A DNA stretch of 64,000 nucleotides from Sedimentibacter acidaminivorans (lineage in GTDB: Bacteria > Bacillota > Clostridia > Tissierellales > Sedimentibacteraceae). A program made the position numbers and the translations under genes. The notes under the pieces were generated by a model. The model had not been told where the DNA came from, made no database searches, and saw only the letters and a program-made list of their open reading frames with translations. Shown here piece after piece: positions 45,356-54,476 of this stretch; position 1 is the first letter of the stretch; every line of letters starts with the position of its first letter. The stretch covers positions 1 to 64,000 of the forward strand of contig NZ_JAGGKS010000005.1 in NCBI RefSeq assembly GCF_017873955.1, in the 5' to 3' direction.

Positions 45356-45384
45356 ATAATAATATTAAAATACAATTTTGTCAA
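45356..45384 (-). promoter_or_regulatory. Promoter of perR
   Basis: Minus strand TTGACA (45379-45384), 17-base spacer, TATTAT (45356-45361). Confidence 0.7.
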
Positions 45385-45537
45385 GTACTTTATTTAAAAA
45401 TTAGTGTACAAATTATTAAATATTTGCTATAATTTCTAATAATGTAAGCTATCAAGTTTACCTTATTTCAAAAAAATAATAGAAGTAAAATGAAATAATT
45501 TAATAAAAGCAATAATAAGAAAGTTTGAGGAGGTTTT

Positions 45538-45948
45538 ATGAATATAAAAAACATTGGTGAGCAAAAACATATAGCGTTAATAGCTCATGATAACAGAAAA
45601 AATGATTTGTTAAAATGGGTAAAAAAACATACTAGTTTATTGTCAAGGCATTTTCTTTGTGGTACAGGTACAACAGCTAAAATGATTGCAACTGAAACAC
45701 TTTTACCAGTTAGAGCTTATGAAAGTGGTCCGCTAGGTGGAGATCAACAAATAAGTGCTGCAATAGTAGATGGTAAAGTTGATTTTATGGTTTTTTTCTG
45801 GGATCCATTGACCTCTCAACCGCACGATCCAGATGTTAAAGCTCTTTTGCGAATAGCAGTTCTATATGACATACCTGTTGCAATGAATGTATCTACAGCG
45901 GATTTTTTGTTAAAATCTAGTATGATGGAAAAAGAGTACATAAGATAA
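45538..45948 (+). CDS. mgsA: Methylglyoxal synthase
   Basis: A 136-residue enzyme with the full family pattern: IALIAHDNRKNDLLKWV (His/Asp), CGTGTTA (phosphate loop), ESGPLGGDQQI with the catalytic Asp, and DPLTSQPHDPDVKALLRIA. It converts dihydroxyacetone phosphate to methylglyoxal and phosphate, a bypass of lower glycolysis. ATG follows GAGGAGG. It is convergent with the molybdenum hydroxylase operon. Confidence 0.95.
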   Translation: MNIKNIGEQKHIALIAHDNRKNDLLKWVKKHTSLLSRHFLCGTGTTAKMIATETLLPVRAYESGPLGGDQQISAAIVDGKVDFMVFFWDPLTSQPHDPDVKALLRIAVLYDIPVAMNVSTADFLLKSSMMEKEYIR

Positions 45949-45956
45949 TTATAAAT

Positions 45957-45982
45957 AAAAAACCCCGCTTAAATAAGCGGAG
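45957..45982 (-). terminator. Terminator of the molybdenum hydroxylase operon, overlapping the stop codon
   Basis: The hairpin CTCCGCTTA/TAAGCGGGG (45963-45982, one G-T pair) contains the TAA stop of the catalytic subunit and is followed on the minus strand by six T. On the plus strand it may also end mgsA transcription. Confidence 0.8.
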
Positions 45983-48275
45983 TAATGTTATTTTTAATCA
46001 TTCCCATTACTATTTTTTCTCCAGTAATAGGTAGTGTCCTAATGTTGACTTTTGTTGCATTATATACTGCATTTGCAATAGCTGGAGCAGGTGTATTAAT
46101 TACTATTTCACCTATAGATTTCGCTCCAAATGGTCCAGTAGGTTCATAACTTGATTCAAATTCAACTCTTATGTTACCTGCATCAATTCTTGTAGGTATT
46201 TTGTATTGAAGGAATGAATCATTTATCATACGACCGCTTTTATCATAAATAATATCTTCATATAAAGTCATACCAATTCCTTGTACTATACCACCTTCAG
46301 TTTGAACTCTAGCAAGATTTGGATTAATTGGTGTTCCACAGTCTACAACTGCAACATAATCAATTATATCAACTTTTCCTGTAAGCATGTCAACCTCAAT
46401 TTCTACTATACCTGCCATAAAAGGTGGAGGTGATGTAGGAGAATAGTGGGATTCGCTTGCTGTTAAATAATTATTCATTCCAATTAAACCTTTGTTTGCA
46501 ATATCTTTTAAGCTTATCTTTTTATTTTCATTTTTCAATGAAAATACTTCTTGACCGTCAAAATTCATATTTTCTTCAGAACAATCTAAAAGTCTAGCTC
46601 CTTCAGCAATTATTTTCTTTTTAAGGGATTCACATGTTTTAATAACTGCCATACCAGTGATATAGGTTGTACTTGAAGCATATGAGCCAGTGTCATATGG
46701 AGATAAATCAGTATCTACGCCATGAACTATAATGTTATCCATCTCACAATCTAAACAGTCAGCTGCAATTTGTGAAAGTATAGTATCACAACCTGTGCCC
46801 ATATCTGTAGCTCCAATCATTAAGGTGTAGAAACCATCATCGTTTAACCTAATTTCTACTGCTCCTACATCTATATCTGAAATCCCAGAGCCTTGCATTG
46901 CAACTGCAACTCCAACAGATCTAACTTTGTTGTTTCCCATATCCCTTGCTGGATATTTTTCATCCCAACCAATCATTGCCTTAGCTCTTTCTAAACATTT
47001 ATCTAGTGTACAGCTTTTTAATTCTTCATTATAATAGGTAGGCATGATATTTCCAACTTGAGTTTGGGTAAGCATGTTTTTCATTCTAAGTTCAGTAGGG
47101 TCCATTTCAAGTTTTGCTGCTAATTCATTTATAGCAGATTCCAGTGCGAAAAATCCTTGTGTGGCACCATATCCACGAAAAGCACCAGCTCCCATAGTAT
47201 TTGAGTAAATTACTTCATAATCAAATTTAAATGCTTTTGCACTGTTGTATATTGTCATAGCTTTGTGGCCTGCTAATCCAACAGTAGTAGGTCCATGGTC
47301 ACCATATGCTCCTGCATTCCAAATTGTGTTCATGTGTATAGCTTTTATTATTCCATTTTCATCTGAACCTAAACGAATATTTAATTCGCTTTCATGTCTA
47401 GGGCTTCCGTTAGTTAAACTTTCTTTACGTGAATATATCATTTTAGCAGGCTTTCCAGTTTTCCAAGTAACTATAGCAGGAAACATTTCACTTATTGCAG
47501 ATTGTTTTGAACCAAATCCACCACCTATACGAGGTTTTATTACTCGGACTTTCGATTTAGGAATTTCAAGGGCGTTTGCTAAAATACGTCTTATGTGAAA
47601 TGGAACCTGTGTAGATGTTATAACATTTAGTCTTCCATATGCGTCCATGCTTGTGTATGTTCTAAATGTCTCCATAGCTGTCTGATGATTAGCTTTAGTA
47701 TGATATGTTTGCTCTATTATATGAGAGCATTTTTTTAATTCTTTTTCCACGTTTCCAAACTCAAAGCATTCGGATGCACAGATATTTCTTTTGTTTTCCG
47801 AGCCGATATCAATTAATGCTTTAAAATTTTCTTCAGGATGAACAATTATTTTATTGTCTTTGCCATCTTTGAAATCTAGTAGAGGCTCAAGAACTTTATA
47901 CTTAACCTTCAATAAGCTTAATGATTTATCTACTGATTTTTCATCCCATCCAGCAACTATTGCAACGGGATCACCAACACATCTAATCAATTTATCCAGT
48001 ATAAGCCTATCGTAAGGACTTGGTTCAGGATATGATTGACCAGCAGTCGTAAATCTTGATTTTGGAACATCTGCATGTGTTAATATACATTCAATTCCAG
48101 GTACAATGGTTGCTTTTTCTGTATATATATCTTCGATAATTGCATGTGCATGTGGACTTCTCAATACTTTAACAATTAAGCAATTCTCTGGAATAATATC
48201 ATCTGTGTAAATAGGTTTACCAGTAACTATTGACATGGCATCTTTTTTTCTAATGTTTTTATTTACTGCTTTCAT
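45969..48275 (-). CDS. Xanthine dehydrogenase-family molybdopterin-binding subunit
   Basis: A 768-residue catalytic subunit. Motifs: RSPHAHAIIEDI near the N-terminus, PRIGGGFGSKQSA and GAFRGYGATQGFFALES (molybdenum cofactor), AATDMGTGCDT-like GATDMGTGCDTIL, and the base-catalyst Glu in PFGAKSIGEIVI. It hydroxylates a purine or other aromatic heterocycle using water. The exact substrate (xanthine, hypoxanthine, nicotinate or other) cannot be assigned. ATG follows AAGGAG, one base after the stop of the iron-sulfur subunit gene. ModC/ModE genes elsewhere in the window could supply molybdate. Confidence 0.9.
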   Translation of the reverse strand: MKAVNKNIRKKDAMSIVTGKPIYTDDIIPENCLIVKVLRSPHAHAIIEDIYTEKATIVPGIECILTHADVPKSRFTTAGQSYPEPSPYDRLILDKLIRCVGDPVAIVAGWDEKSVDKSLSLLKVKYKVLEPLLDFKDGKDNKIIVHPEENFKALIDIGSENKRNICASECFEFGNVEKELKKCSHIIEQTYHTKANHQTAMETFRTYTSMDAYGRLNVITSTQVPFHIRRILANALEIPKSKVRVIKPRIGGGFGSKQSAISEMFPAIVTWKTGKPAKMIYSRKESLTNGSPRHESELNIRLGSDENGIIKAIHMNTIWNAGAYGDHGPTTVGLAGHKAMTIYNSAKAFKFDYEVIYSNTMGAGAFRGYGATQGFFALESAINELAAKLEMDPTELRMKNMLTQTQVGNIMPTYYNEELKSCTLDKCLERAKAMIGWDEKYPARDMGNNKVRSVGVAVAMQGSGISDIDVGAVEIRLNDDGFYTLMIGATDMGTGCDTILSQIAADCLDCEMDNIIVHGVDTDLSPYDTGSYASSTTYITGMAVIKTCESLKKKIIAEGARLLDCSEENMNFDGQEVFSLKNENKKISLKDIANKGLIGMNNYLTASESHYSPTSPPPFMAGIVEIEVDMLTGKVDIIDYVAVVDCGTPINPNLARVQTEGGIVQGIGMTLYEDIIYDKSGRMINDSFLQYKIPTRIDAGNIRVEFESSYEPTGPFGAKSIGEIVINTPAPAIANAVYNATKVNIRTLPITGEKIVMGMIKNNITPLI

Positions 48276-48276
48276 T

Positions 48277-48729
48277 CTAGTTCTCCTTGCTTAAATATTT
48301 TTTGATAGCTCTTAGTTGTCCCATATATCCAGTGCAACGGCATAGATTTCCTTCTAGATATTTTTTTATTTCATTTTCTGTTGGATTTTTTAATTCGTTT
48401 TTCATTGATAAAACACTCATTATGAACCCAGGACTGCAAAATCCACATTGTTCCGCACCTTCGTCAGCTAAAAATGCTCCAAATTCAGCTGCTTCTTTTT
48501 CTAATCCTTCTATAGTAGTTACGTGCATACCATCTACACGTACTGCGAGGGTTGAGCATGAAAGTATTGGTCTGTTTTCTAACAAGACAGTGCATAATCC
48601 ACAGTTTGATGTATCGCATCCACGCTTTACACTGTAAAACCCTTTAGCTCTTAAAAAATCAAGAAGTATTGTATCTGGTGCAATATCGTCACTAAATTCC
48701 TTGTTATTTATCCATAATTTAATTTGCAT
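48277..48729 (-). CDS. Molybdenum hydroxylase [2Fe-2S] subunit
   Basis: A 150-residue subunit with two iron-sulfur clusters: plant-ferredoxin type CDTSNCGLCTVLLENRPILSC, residues ~39-60, and the helical one CGFCSPGFIMS with CRCTGY. It passes electrons from the molybdenum centre to FAD. Its start overlaps the FAD-subunit gene by 11 bases, so translation is coupled. Confidence 0.94.
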   Translation of the reverse strand: MQIKLWINNKEFSDDIAPDTILLDFLRAKGFYSVKRGCDTSNCGLCTVLLENRPILSCSTLAVRVDGMHVTTIEGLEKEAAEFGAFLADEGAEQCGFCSPGFIMSVLSMKNELKNPTENEIKKYLEGNLCRCTGYMGQLRAIKKYLSKEN

Positions 48730-49513
48730 AGTTGCCTCCGCTTATTATTGCTTCTAAATTTCTTTTTATAAGAGCATGTGCTAGTATTTCACGGTATTCT
48801 TTACTTCCTCTATAGTTTGTACCAAAAGATGAATTATTAATAGCTTGAGATATAATTTGGTTAAATTCTTCATCTGTTGGATTAGAATTTGCATTAATTT
48901 TTGTTATTACTGGTTTTTGTGGCCTTGCACCTAAAACTACATTCCATGTATTGTCTATATTTGAAACTGAACATGTTAGTACTGGCAAATCGGAAGAGCT
49001 TGTTCTGTAACTATTATAACATGTTTTTCTTGAATCTTTTTTTATCACTATTCTAATTAGTATGTCATTATCAAGTGGCATCTGAGCATATTCTTCCATA
49101 GAAACAATACCACCTTTATAAAGTTCTACATAACTGTCAAGAGATAAAAAGGCTGTTAAGACATCAGAAAAACCAAATCTAGAATAAATACTTCCTCCAA
49201 TTGTAGCCATATTTCGCAATTGAACTCCTACAATATGTTCGACTGACTTTGAAATTAAGTTAGGATAACAATCATTTAATCCTCTGTGAAGTTCAATATC
49301 TCTTAACGTGCACATACATCCTATTTTAAAGTTATCTTCATCTTCTTCTATGTTGTTTAGGCCTAATGATGAAAGATCAATTGCTGTTCCTATTTTTTTT
49401 CTTCCCATTTTAAGCCAAAGCATACCACCAATTATTACGTTCCTTCTGTTTTGATTCAATTCATAAGCTTGTTGCAGATTATCTGCTACTATATATTTAT
49501 CTATTGTGAACAT
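48719..49513 (-). CDS. Molybdenum hydroxylase FAD-binding subunit
   Basis: 264 residues from the ATG at 49513 (AAAGGA eight bases upstream). The FAD-binding motif is VIIGGMLWLKMGRK and the second block is VGVQLRNMATIGGSIYSRFGFSD (residues ~97-119). The usual motif TIGG is present. It is the first gene of the FAD / 2Fe-2S / molybdenum subunit operon and hands electrons to NAD+ or another acceptor. Confidence 0.9.
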   Translation of the reverse strand: MFTIDKYIVADNLQQAYELNQNRRNVIIGGMLWLKMGRKKIGTAIDLSSLGLNNIEEDEDNFKIGCMCTLRDIELHRGLNDCYPNLISKSVEHIVGVQLRNMATIGGSIYSRFGFSDVLTAFLSLDSYVELYKGGIVSMEEYAQMPLDNDILIRIVIKKDSRKTCYNSYRTSSSDLPVLTCSVSNIDNTWNVVLGARPQKPVITKINANSNPTDEEFNQIISQAINNSSFGTNYRGSKEYREILAHALIKRNLEAIISGGNYAN

Positions 49514-49557
49514 GAAATCAATCCTTTCATTTATCAACTTATATTTGTTTTTATGTA

Positions 49558-49586
49558 ATTTTACCTTAATTCTACAAACTTTTCAA
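49558..49586 (-). promoter_or_regulatory. Promoter of the molybdenum hydroxylase operon
   Basis: Minus strand TTGAAA (49581-49586), 17-base spacer, TAAAAT (49558-49563), about 45 bases before the start. Confidence 0.6.
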
Positions 49587-49744
49587 TGTATTTTTGAAAC
49601 AATTATCTTGCTAAAACTCATAGTATTAGTATAAAACTTTGAGAAAAAATAGAATGTTTTTTATATGCAATTGGTAAATTATGTAGTATGATGGTAAAGT
49701 GTAATTATATGTATGACAATAAAAAAATTGGAGGTTAAATTATA

Positions 49745-50701
49745 ATGACTTGGATGCCCTTTTTATGCCTAGGTGTTGGACTCTTTATTGGATTTCGCAA
49801 TTTATCCCAAATATTATTAATTAGAATTGATTTCGTCATAAATATTGCTTTGGTTATATTGATGATGACAATAGGATTGAATATCGGTATAAATAAGTAT
49901 GTTATGTTGAATTTGCATTCAATAGGATTAAATTGTTTAATTATTGCTTTGTTTGCTATTTCTTTTAGCGTTTTATTTACAGTAATTTTAGAAAAAACGA
50001 TACTTCCGTTAGAGATGTTAAAAGAGAAGATTCGTTCAGAAAATATTAGTATAAACAAAAAGGTTGATATTTCGGATGAGTATATAAAGAAATCTTCGCC
50101 ATTGATTTGGATTATGCCTGCAAGCATTGTTGTTGGTGTAATAATAGGTTACTTTTTCATGCCAAGTAATTTGACTTTTATTCTTGACTATTTACTTATT
50201 GGTTCTCTAGTGATACTTTATACAGGAGTAGGGATTAGTTTAGGTTCTAATTTAGAAATTTTTGAATATATAAAAAAACTTGGTTTTCGGGTTGTATATA
50301 TTTCTGTTGCAATCTTTGCAGGAAGCATTATTGGTGGATTAGTTTCGGGAATATTACTTCATTTACCATTACATGTTTCAATAATATCAGCAGGTGGTAT
50401 GAGTTATTATAGTTTAACGGGTGCTTATATGACTCAGGTTTATGGTATTGAAACTGGAACATATGGGTTTATTGTTAATGTAATGAGAGAGTTTTTTACA
50501 GTTTTGCTTTTGCCTTTGCTAATTAAAATTAGTAAGGGAAGTCCAATTGCTGGAGGAGCGGCGGGAAATATGGATACAATGCTTGTTCCAATAACAAAGT
50601 TTGTAGGGGTTGAGATTGGCTTGGTGACATTAATTACTGGAGTGATCTTGACGTTTACTGTACCGCTTATACTTCCTCTTTTATATGGACTGTTAGCATA
50701 A
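49745..50701 (+). CDS. LysO-family (DUF340) amino-acid exporter
   Basis: A 318-residue membrane protein with eight or more hydrophobic segments. Motifs: MTWMPFLCLGVGLFIGF, MMTIGLNIGIN, GSLVILYTGVGISLGSN and SAGGMSYYSLTGAYMTQVYG, the last being the conserved block of LysO/YbjE. E. coli LysO exports lysine; here lysine export is suggested by family and by the lysine-fermentation gene in the same window, but not proven. ATG follows GGAGG. It is divergent from the molybdenum hydroxylase operon. Confidence 0.82.
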   Translation: MTWMPFLCLGVGLFIGFRNLSQILLIRIDFVINIALVILMMTIGLNIGINKYVMLNLHSIGLNCLIIALFAISFSVLFTVILEKTILPLEMLKEKIRSENISINKKVDISDEYIKKSSPLIWIMPASIVVGVIIGYFFMPSNLTFILDYLLIGSLVILYTGVGISLGSNLEIFEYIKKLGFRVVYISVAIFAGSIIGGLVSGILLHLPLHVSIISAGGMSYYSLTGAYMTQVYGIETGTYGFIVNVMREFFTVLLLPLLIKISKGSPIAGGAAGNMDTMLVPITKFVGVEIGLVTLITGVILTFTVPLILPLLYGLLA

Positions 50702-50715
50702 TTATTTTTTTATAC

Positions 50716-50755
50716 AAGGCGATTATGCAAATTTTAGCTTAATCGCCTTTATGTT
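50716..50755. terminator. Terminator after the LysO-like gene
   Basis: Arms AAGGCGATTA (50716-50725) and TAATCGCCTT (50740-50749), followed by TATGTTTT. Lies between convergent genes. Confidence 0.75.
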
Positions 50756-50771
50756 TTATAAATTAAGTTTT

Positions 50772-52784
50772 TTAGTTATTCATTCTATATATATCAACCA
50801 TCTCATGCAGTGATTGTGCTTGAGCAGCAAGTTCTTCACTTGCAGCAGCTGTTTCTTCAGATGTAGCAGAATTGGATTGCACTACGTTTGAAATTTGAGC
50901 TATTCCTATGTTAATTTGACTCATTCCTTCACTTTGGCTTTTTGCTGCCTCTGAAATTTCATAAATAATATTAGTGACTTTATTTGTGTTTTCCACTACA
51001 TTATGCAGTGCTTTTTCAGTTGTCTTAGCAATTTTACTTCCTTCTTCTACAGCTTTAATTGAATTTTCTATTAAAACAGCAGTGTTTTTTGCTGCACTTG
51101 CACTTTTGGTAGCAAGATTTCTTACTTCGTCTGCAACAACTGCGAAACCCTTGCCATGTGAACCTGCTCTAGCAGCCTCAACTGCAGCATTTAGTGCTAG
51201 TATATTTGTTTGAAATGCGATGTCATCAATAGTTTTTATTATTTTGCTAATTTCATCAGATATAATATTTATATTGTTCATTGCCTTCATCATTTCGTTC
51301 ATATGATTGCTACTAACTTTAACCTCTGTGTTTGCATCCGTTGAAATAGAATTGGCGATGTTAGCACTATTAGCACTTTCCTTAATTTGATGTGTAATAT
51401 ATTCAATTGTTGCTGCAAGCTCTTCTGTAGAACTTGCTTGTTCGGTAGAACCTTGTGCTAATGATTGAGATGCCGCTGATACGTGTGATGAACCACTTTC
51501 GATGCCATCTGCCATAATTTTTATTTCTTTCATTACAAGTTTTAATTCTGAAAACAAACTTTCAACTATTTCTACAGTGGTATTATAGATTCCATTGTGC
51601 TTGCTCTTGTCTACAGTTACAGTAAGGTCGTGTTTAATTAATGCATTATGATATATACCTATATCATCGGACATTGTTTTAACTGAATTAATTGCACCTT
51701 CGATAGAACGTGCTAATAGACCGATTTCATCTGTGCTATTAATTTCATTAATATTGTTAATAACTTCACTGTTTATATTACCAACTTCAATAGCTTTTGC
51801 AGCATTTACTACTTTTTCAAGTGGAAGTTTTAGACCCTTTTTTAGAATAATCGAGCCTATTATCACATCTATTAAAGCAGCAAGTATAGCTATAAATATT
51901 GTTATTAATATATTTATAAATATTTTTTGTTCTACATCAGTATTATCTCTTCCTGAAAATATAATGCCCGTTACCTTGCTTCCGTCATTTGATAGAATCG
52001 GGTAATATGCAGTTATGTGATTTTTTCCAAATAGCTTAGCTCTTCCTGTATAATTTTGCTTTTGATTAATTACAACATCTGTAATATCAGGATCTAGGTT
52101 AGTACCTATAACCCTTTCGCCATTATTAGTAATTGTTGTGTTTATTCGTTTATCACCTTCGAAAATAGTAAACTCATCACCCGTTATTTTTTTAAGCTTA
52201 TCAACTAAATCTGTATTATCAAGGTTATAAGATGTTGTAACAGTTCCAATGATGTTTTCTGATTTATTGTATATTGGGGCTGTTACATTAACTGCATATT
52301 TAGAATTAGTCTCACTGTCAATTATTGAATATACATTGCCATTTATGGCACTTTTTATGGCATCTTGATTAGAAAATTTATCACCAGCTTTTTTGGCACC
52401 CTGAGTACTTGATAATATGGAACCATTGAAATCGGTTATTGTAATATCATCAAGTTCTAATACAACTTTTAATTTATTAGATTCTTCTAAAATTTTATTT
52501 CTACGGTTATTCAAAATTCCATCTATAATAGTTTGATTAAGTGCAATAGTCTTAGAAGAAATTTCAAGTGTTTTACTAGTAATATTAAGTTCTTCTTTCA
52601 TAATATTTGCTGAAGCTGCTGCCTGATGATTAGTAATGTTGTTAATCAATGCACTCATAGAAGCTAATGATGATACAGCTGTAATTACAATTGCACATAT
52701 AACAAAAATAACTATTGCTCTCAAAATCCTGCTACTTAAACCTTTGGTCTTATGGTTTTTTTTTCTTATTAGTATATTTTTCAT
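50772..52784 (-). CDS. Methyl-accepting chemotaxis protein
   Basis: A 670-residue chemoreceptor: cytoplasmic basic start, transmembrane segment ~24-46, extracellular Cache-type domain with [11 protein letters not shown] and [20 protein letters not shown], second membrane segment ~287-310, HAMP, and the signalling tip [19 protein letters not shown]. It is distinct from the chemoreceptor at 42 kb in its sensor domain. The sigma-D promoter upstream is perfect. ATG follows AAAGGAG. Confidence 0.93.
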   Translation of the reverse strand: MKNILIRKKNHKTKGLSSRILRAIVIFVICAIVITAVSSLASMSALINNITNHQAAASANIMKEELNITSKTLEISSKTIALNQTIIDGILNNRRNKILEESNKLKVVLELDDITITDFNGSILSSTQGAKKAGDKFSNQDAIKSAINGNVYSIIDSETNSKYAVNVTAPIYNKSENIIGTVTTSYNLDNTDLVDKLKKITGDEFTIFEGDKRINTTITNNGERVIGTNLDPDITDVVINQKQNYTGRAKLFGKNHITAYYPILSNDGSKVTGIIFSGRDNTDVEQKIFINILITIFIAILAALIDVIIGSIILKKGLKLPLEKVVNAAKAIEVGNINSEVINNINEINSTDEIGLLARSIEGAINSVKTMSDDIGIYHNALIKHDLTVTVDKSKHNGIYNTTVEIVESLFSELKLVMKEIKIMADGIESGSSHVSAASQSLAQGSTEQASSTEELAATIEYITHQIKESANSANIANSISTDANTEVKVSSNHMNEMMKAMNNINIISDEISKIIKTIDDIAFQTNILALNAAVEAARAGSHGKGFAVVADEVRNLATKSASAAKNTAVLIENSIKAVEEGSKIAKTTEKALHNVVENTNKVTNIIYEISEAAKSQSEGMSQINIGIAQISNVVQSNSATSEETAAASEELAAQAQSLHEMVDIYRMNN

Positions 52785-52850
52785 TGTTCGCTCCTTTGAT
52801 TTAATTTGTTATAGCTAGAAAAATTATAATAAATACTATACTATATTATG

Positions 52851-52877
52851 TTATCGGCAGAATTTATATAATGTTTA
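52851..52877 (-). promoter_or_regulatory. Perfect sigma-D promoter of chemoreceptor 2
   Basis: Minus strand TAAA (52874-52877), 15-base spacer, GCCGATAA (52851-52858): exact consensus for the motility sigma factor. Confidence 0.85.
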
Positions 52878-52917
52878 GTTATACTAAATATATTTATATA
52901 ATATTTAGTATAACTAA
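52875..52917. promoter_or_regulatory. Double palindrome at the sigma-D promoter
   Basis: Two 17-base arms (52875-52891 and 52901-52917) are perfect inverted repeats. Each arm contains its own smaller palindrome, TTAGTTATACTAA and TTAGTATAACTAA. The structure touches the -35 box, so it looks like a two-site operator that would control this chemoreceptor apart from the motility regulon. Confidence 0.55.
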
Positions 52918-53023
52918 TTGCTTTTTGTTAGTTAACAATAGTTATGGTGTAAAAAGTTATGTTGAAATAATTAATTAGTAATTAAATTTGTTTATAATCA
53001 TTATCACAATAAACTTATTTGAA

Positions 53024-53047
53024 TATAATAATAGTGGACAGTGTCCA
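53024..53047 (+). promoter_or_regulatory. Promoter and palindrome upstream of the collagen-like gene
   Basis: TATAAT (53024-53029) is preceded at 17 bases by a poor -35 (TTATCA). The perfect palindrome TGGACAGTGTCCA (53035-53047) lies over the expected start. A sporulation sigma factor could also use the AATATAATA stretch; I cannot decide. Confidence 0.4.
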
Positions 53048-53069
53048 AAATATTATAAAGAGTGATGAA

Positions 53070-54317
53070 ATGAAAAATTATTTATATTATGATACAAATG
53101 TAAGAGAACGAAACAGAGATTATGAAAGAGACTGCAATAGAGATCTTGAAAGGGATCTTGAAAGAGATTTTGAAAGAGATTTTGATAGACATTTTGAAAG
53201 AGACATTAATAGAGATTGCGATAGTCATTGTAGATGTTTTCCGCCGTGTCCAACACATTGCTGTTATCCTTGTTGTATAATAGGTCCAACAGGCCCACGT
53301 GGACCAATTGGACCGCAAGGACCAATAGGTCCACAAGGACCAATAGGATTACAAGGTCCAACAGGCCCAATAGGTCCAACGGGAGCAACGGGAGCAATAG
53401 GTCCGATAGGTCCAACAGGTCCGATAGGTCCAACAGGCCCAGTAGGTCCAACGGGAGCAACAGGAGCAACAGGTCCGATAGGTCCAACAGGTCCGATAGG
53501 TCCAACAGGAGCAACAGGAGCAACAGGTCCGATAGGTCCAACAGGAGCAACAGGAGCAACAGGTCCGATAGGTCCAACAGGTCCGATAGGCCCAACAGGT
53601 CCAATAGGCCCAACAGGTCCGATAGGCCCAACAGGTCCAATAGGTCCAACAGGCCCAGTAGGTCCAACGGGAGAAACAGGAGAAACAGGTCCAATAGGTC
53701 CAACAGGTCCGATAGGTCCAACAGGTCCGATAGGTCCAACAGGTCCGATAGGTCCAACAGGTCCAACAGGTCCGATAGGTCCAACAGGTCCGATAGGCCC
53801 AACAGGTCCGATAGGTCCAACGGGTCCGATAGGCCCAACAGGTCCGATAGGTCCAACAGGTCCGATAGGTCCAACAGGACCGATAGGTCCAACAGGACCA
53901 GTAGGTCCAACTGGCCCGGGAGGAAATTCGTTCTATTTAGGTTCGGATCAATCTGTTGCTAATAACGATTTTCTAGGACTAGGTACCTCATCAAGTGCTT
54001 TTATTAGAAATAATGTAGTAATACCACTTAATTCAACAATTGCTGGCTTGGTTCTTAGTATTAGAGATCAAACATTAACAGCAGCTGACACTGTAACTGC
54101 TGAGGTATATGCAAGCACAGATTGTGGTGCTACTCCTGTAGCAACGGGAGTTACGGCAACAGTAACAGGTCCAAATCCTCCAAATTGTTGTGCTTTTTCA
54201 GCAGCAAACTTACCTGTAAGCCAATGTGACTTGTTATCTGTTAGAATAACACGTGCTGGAGCAGTAGGAGCTTTAGCTGGCGGAGCATCAGCAACTATTG
54301 TTATAAACACACCATAA
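53070..54317 (+). CDS. Collagen-like (BclA-type) spore or surface protein
   Basis: 415 residues from ATG 53070 (AAAGAGTG upstream; the earlier TTG frame crosses the promoter). Three parts. Residues 12-51 are a tetrapeptide repeat of the form hydrophobic-acid/Asn-Arg-Asp ([20 protein letters not shown]). Residues 50-69 are a cluster of eight Cys. Residues 72-285 are about 71 Gly-X-Y triplets, mostly GPIGPT, which should form a triple helix. The last ~130 residues are a Cys-containing, beta-rich globular domain ([21 protein letters not shown]). BclA-like proteins of clostridia form exosporium filaments. No signal peptide is seen, which fits assembly in the mother cell. Confidence 0.85.
   Translation: MKNYLYYDTNVRERNRDYERDCNRDLERDLERDFERDFDRHFERDINRDCDSHCRCFPPCPTHCCYPCCIIGPTGPRGPIGPQGPIGPQGPIGLQGPTGPIGPTGATGAIGPIGPTGPIGPTGPVGPTGATGATGPIGPTGPIGPTGATGATGPIGPTGATGATGPIGPTGPIGPTGPIGPTGPIGPTGPIGPTGPVGPTGETGETGPIGPTGPIGPTGPIGPTGPIGPTGPTGPIGPTGPIGPTGPIGPTGPIGPTGPIGPTGPIGPTGPIGPTGPVGPTGPGGNSFYLGSDQSVANNDFLGLGTSSSAFIRNNVVIPLNSTIAGLVLSIRDQTLTAADTVTAEVYASTDCGATPVATGVTATVTGPNPPNCCAFSAANLPVSQCDLLSVRITRAGAVGALAGGASATIVINTP
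53283..53924 (+). repeat. 18-base tandem repeat encoding GPIGPT
   Basis: The collagen region is built of 9- and 18-base units of the type GGTCCGATAGGTCCAACA with silent variation. Long open frames on other strands here are by-products of this repeat. Length variation between strains by slippage is likely. Confidence 0.9.
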
Positions 54318-54346
54318 TGAAGAAACATTAAATAAGTAAAATTATT

Positions 54347-54380
54347 AATACCTCCTCTTTACTGCTAAAGAGGGGGTATT
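54347..54380 (+). terminator. Terminator after the collagen-like gene
   Basis: Arms AATACCTCCTCTTT (54347-54360) and AAAGAGGGGGTATT (54367-54380, one G-T pair) around ACTGCT, then TTGTAT. Confidence 0.8.
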
Positions 54381-54476
54381 TTGTATATAATAATTAATGG
54401 TATGTTAATGTATATGTAATAATTTCGTGCTACAATATGTGATAAAATAAAGAAAAATTAAAATTGAGGTGTATTT

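Noticed and set aside
53283-53924. Regular repeats resembling a CRISPR array
   Set aside because: Units are contiguous, 9/18 bases long and in frame with a collagen-like protein; there are no unique spacers.
53206-53962. Long open frames in other frames and on the minus strand inside the collagen-like gene
   Set aside because: They are produced by the 18-base Gly-X-Y coding repeat and give low-complexity Leu/Asp or Arg/Ser/Asn chains without translation signals.
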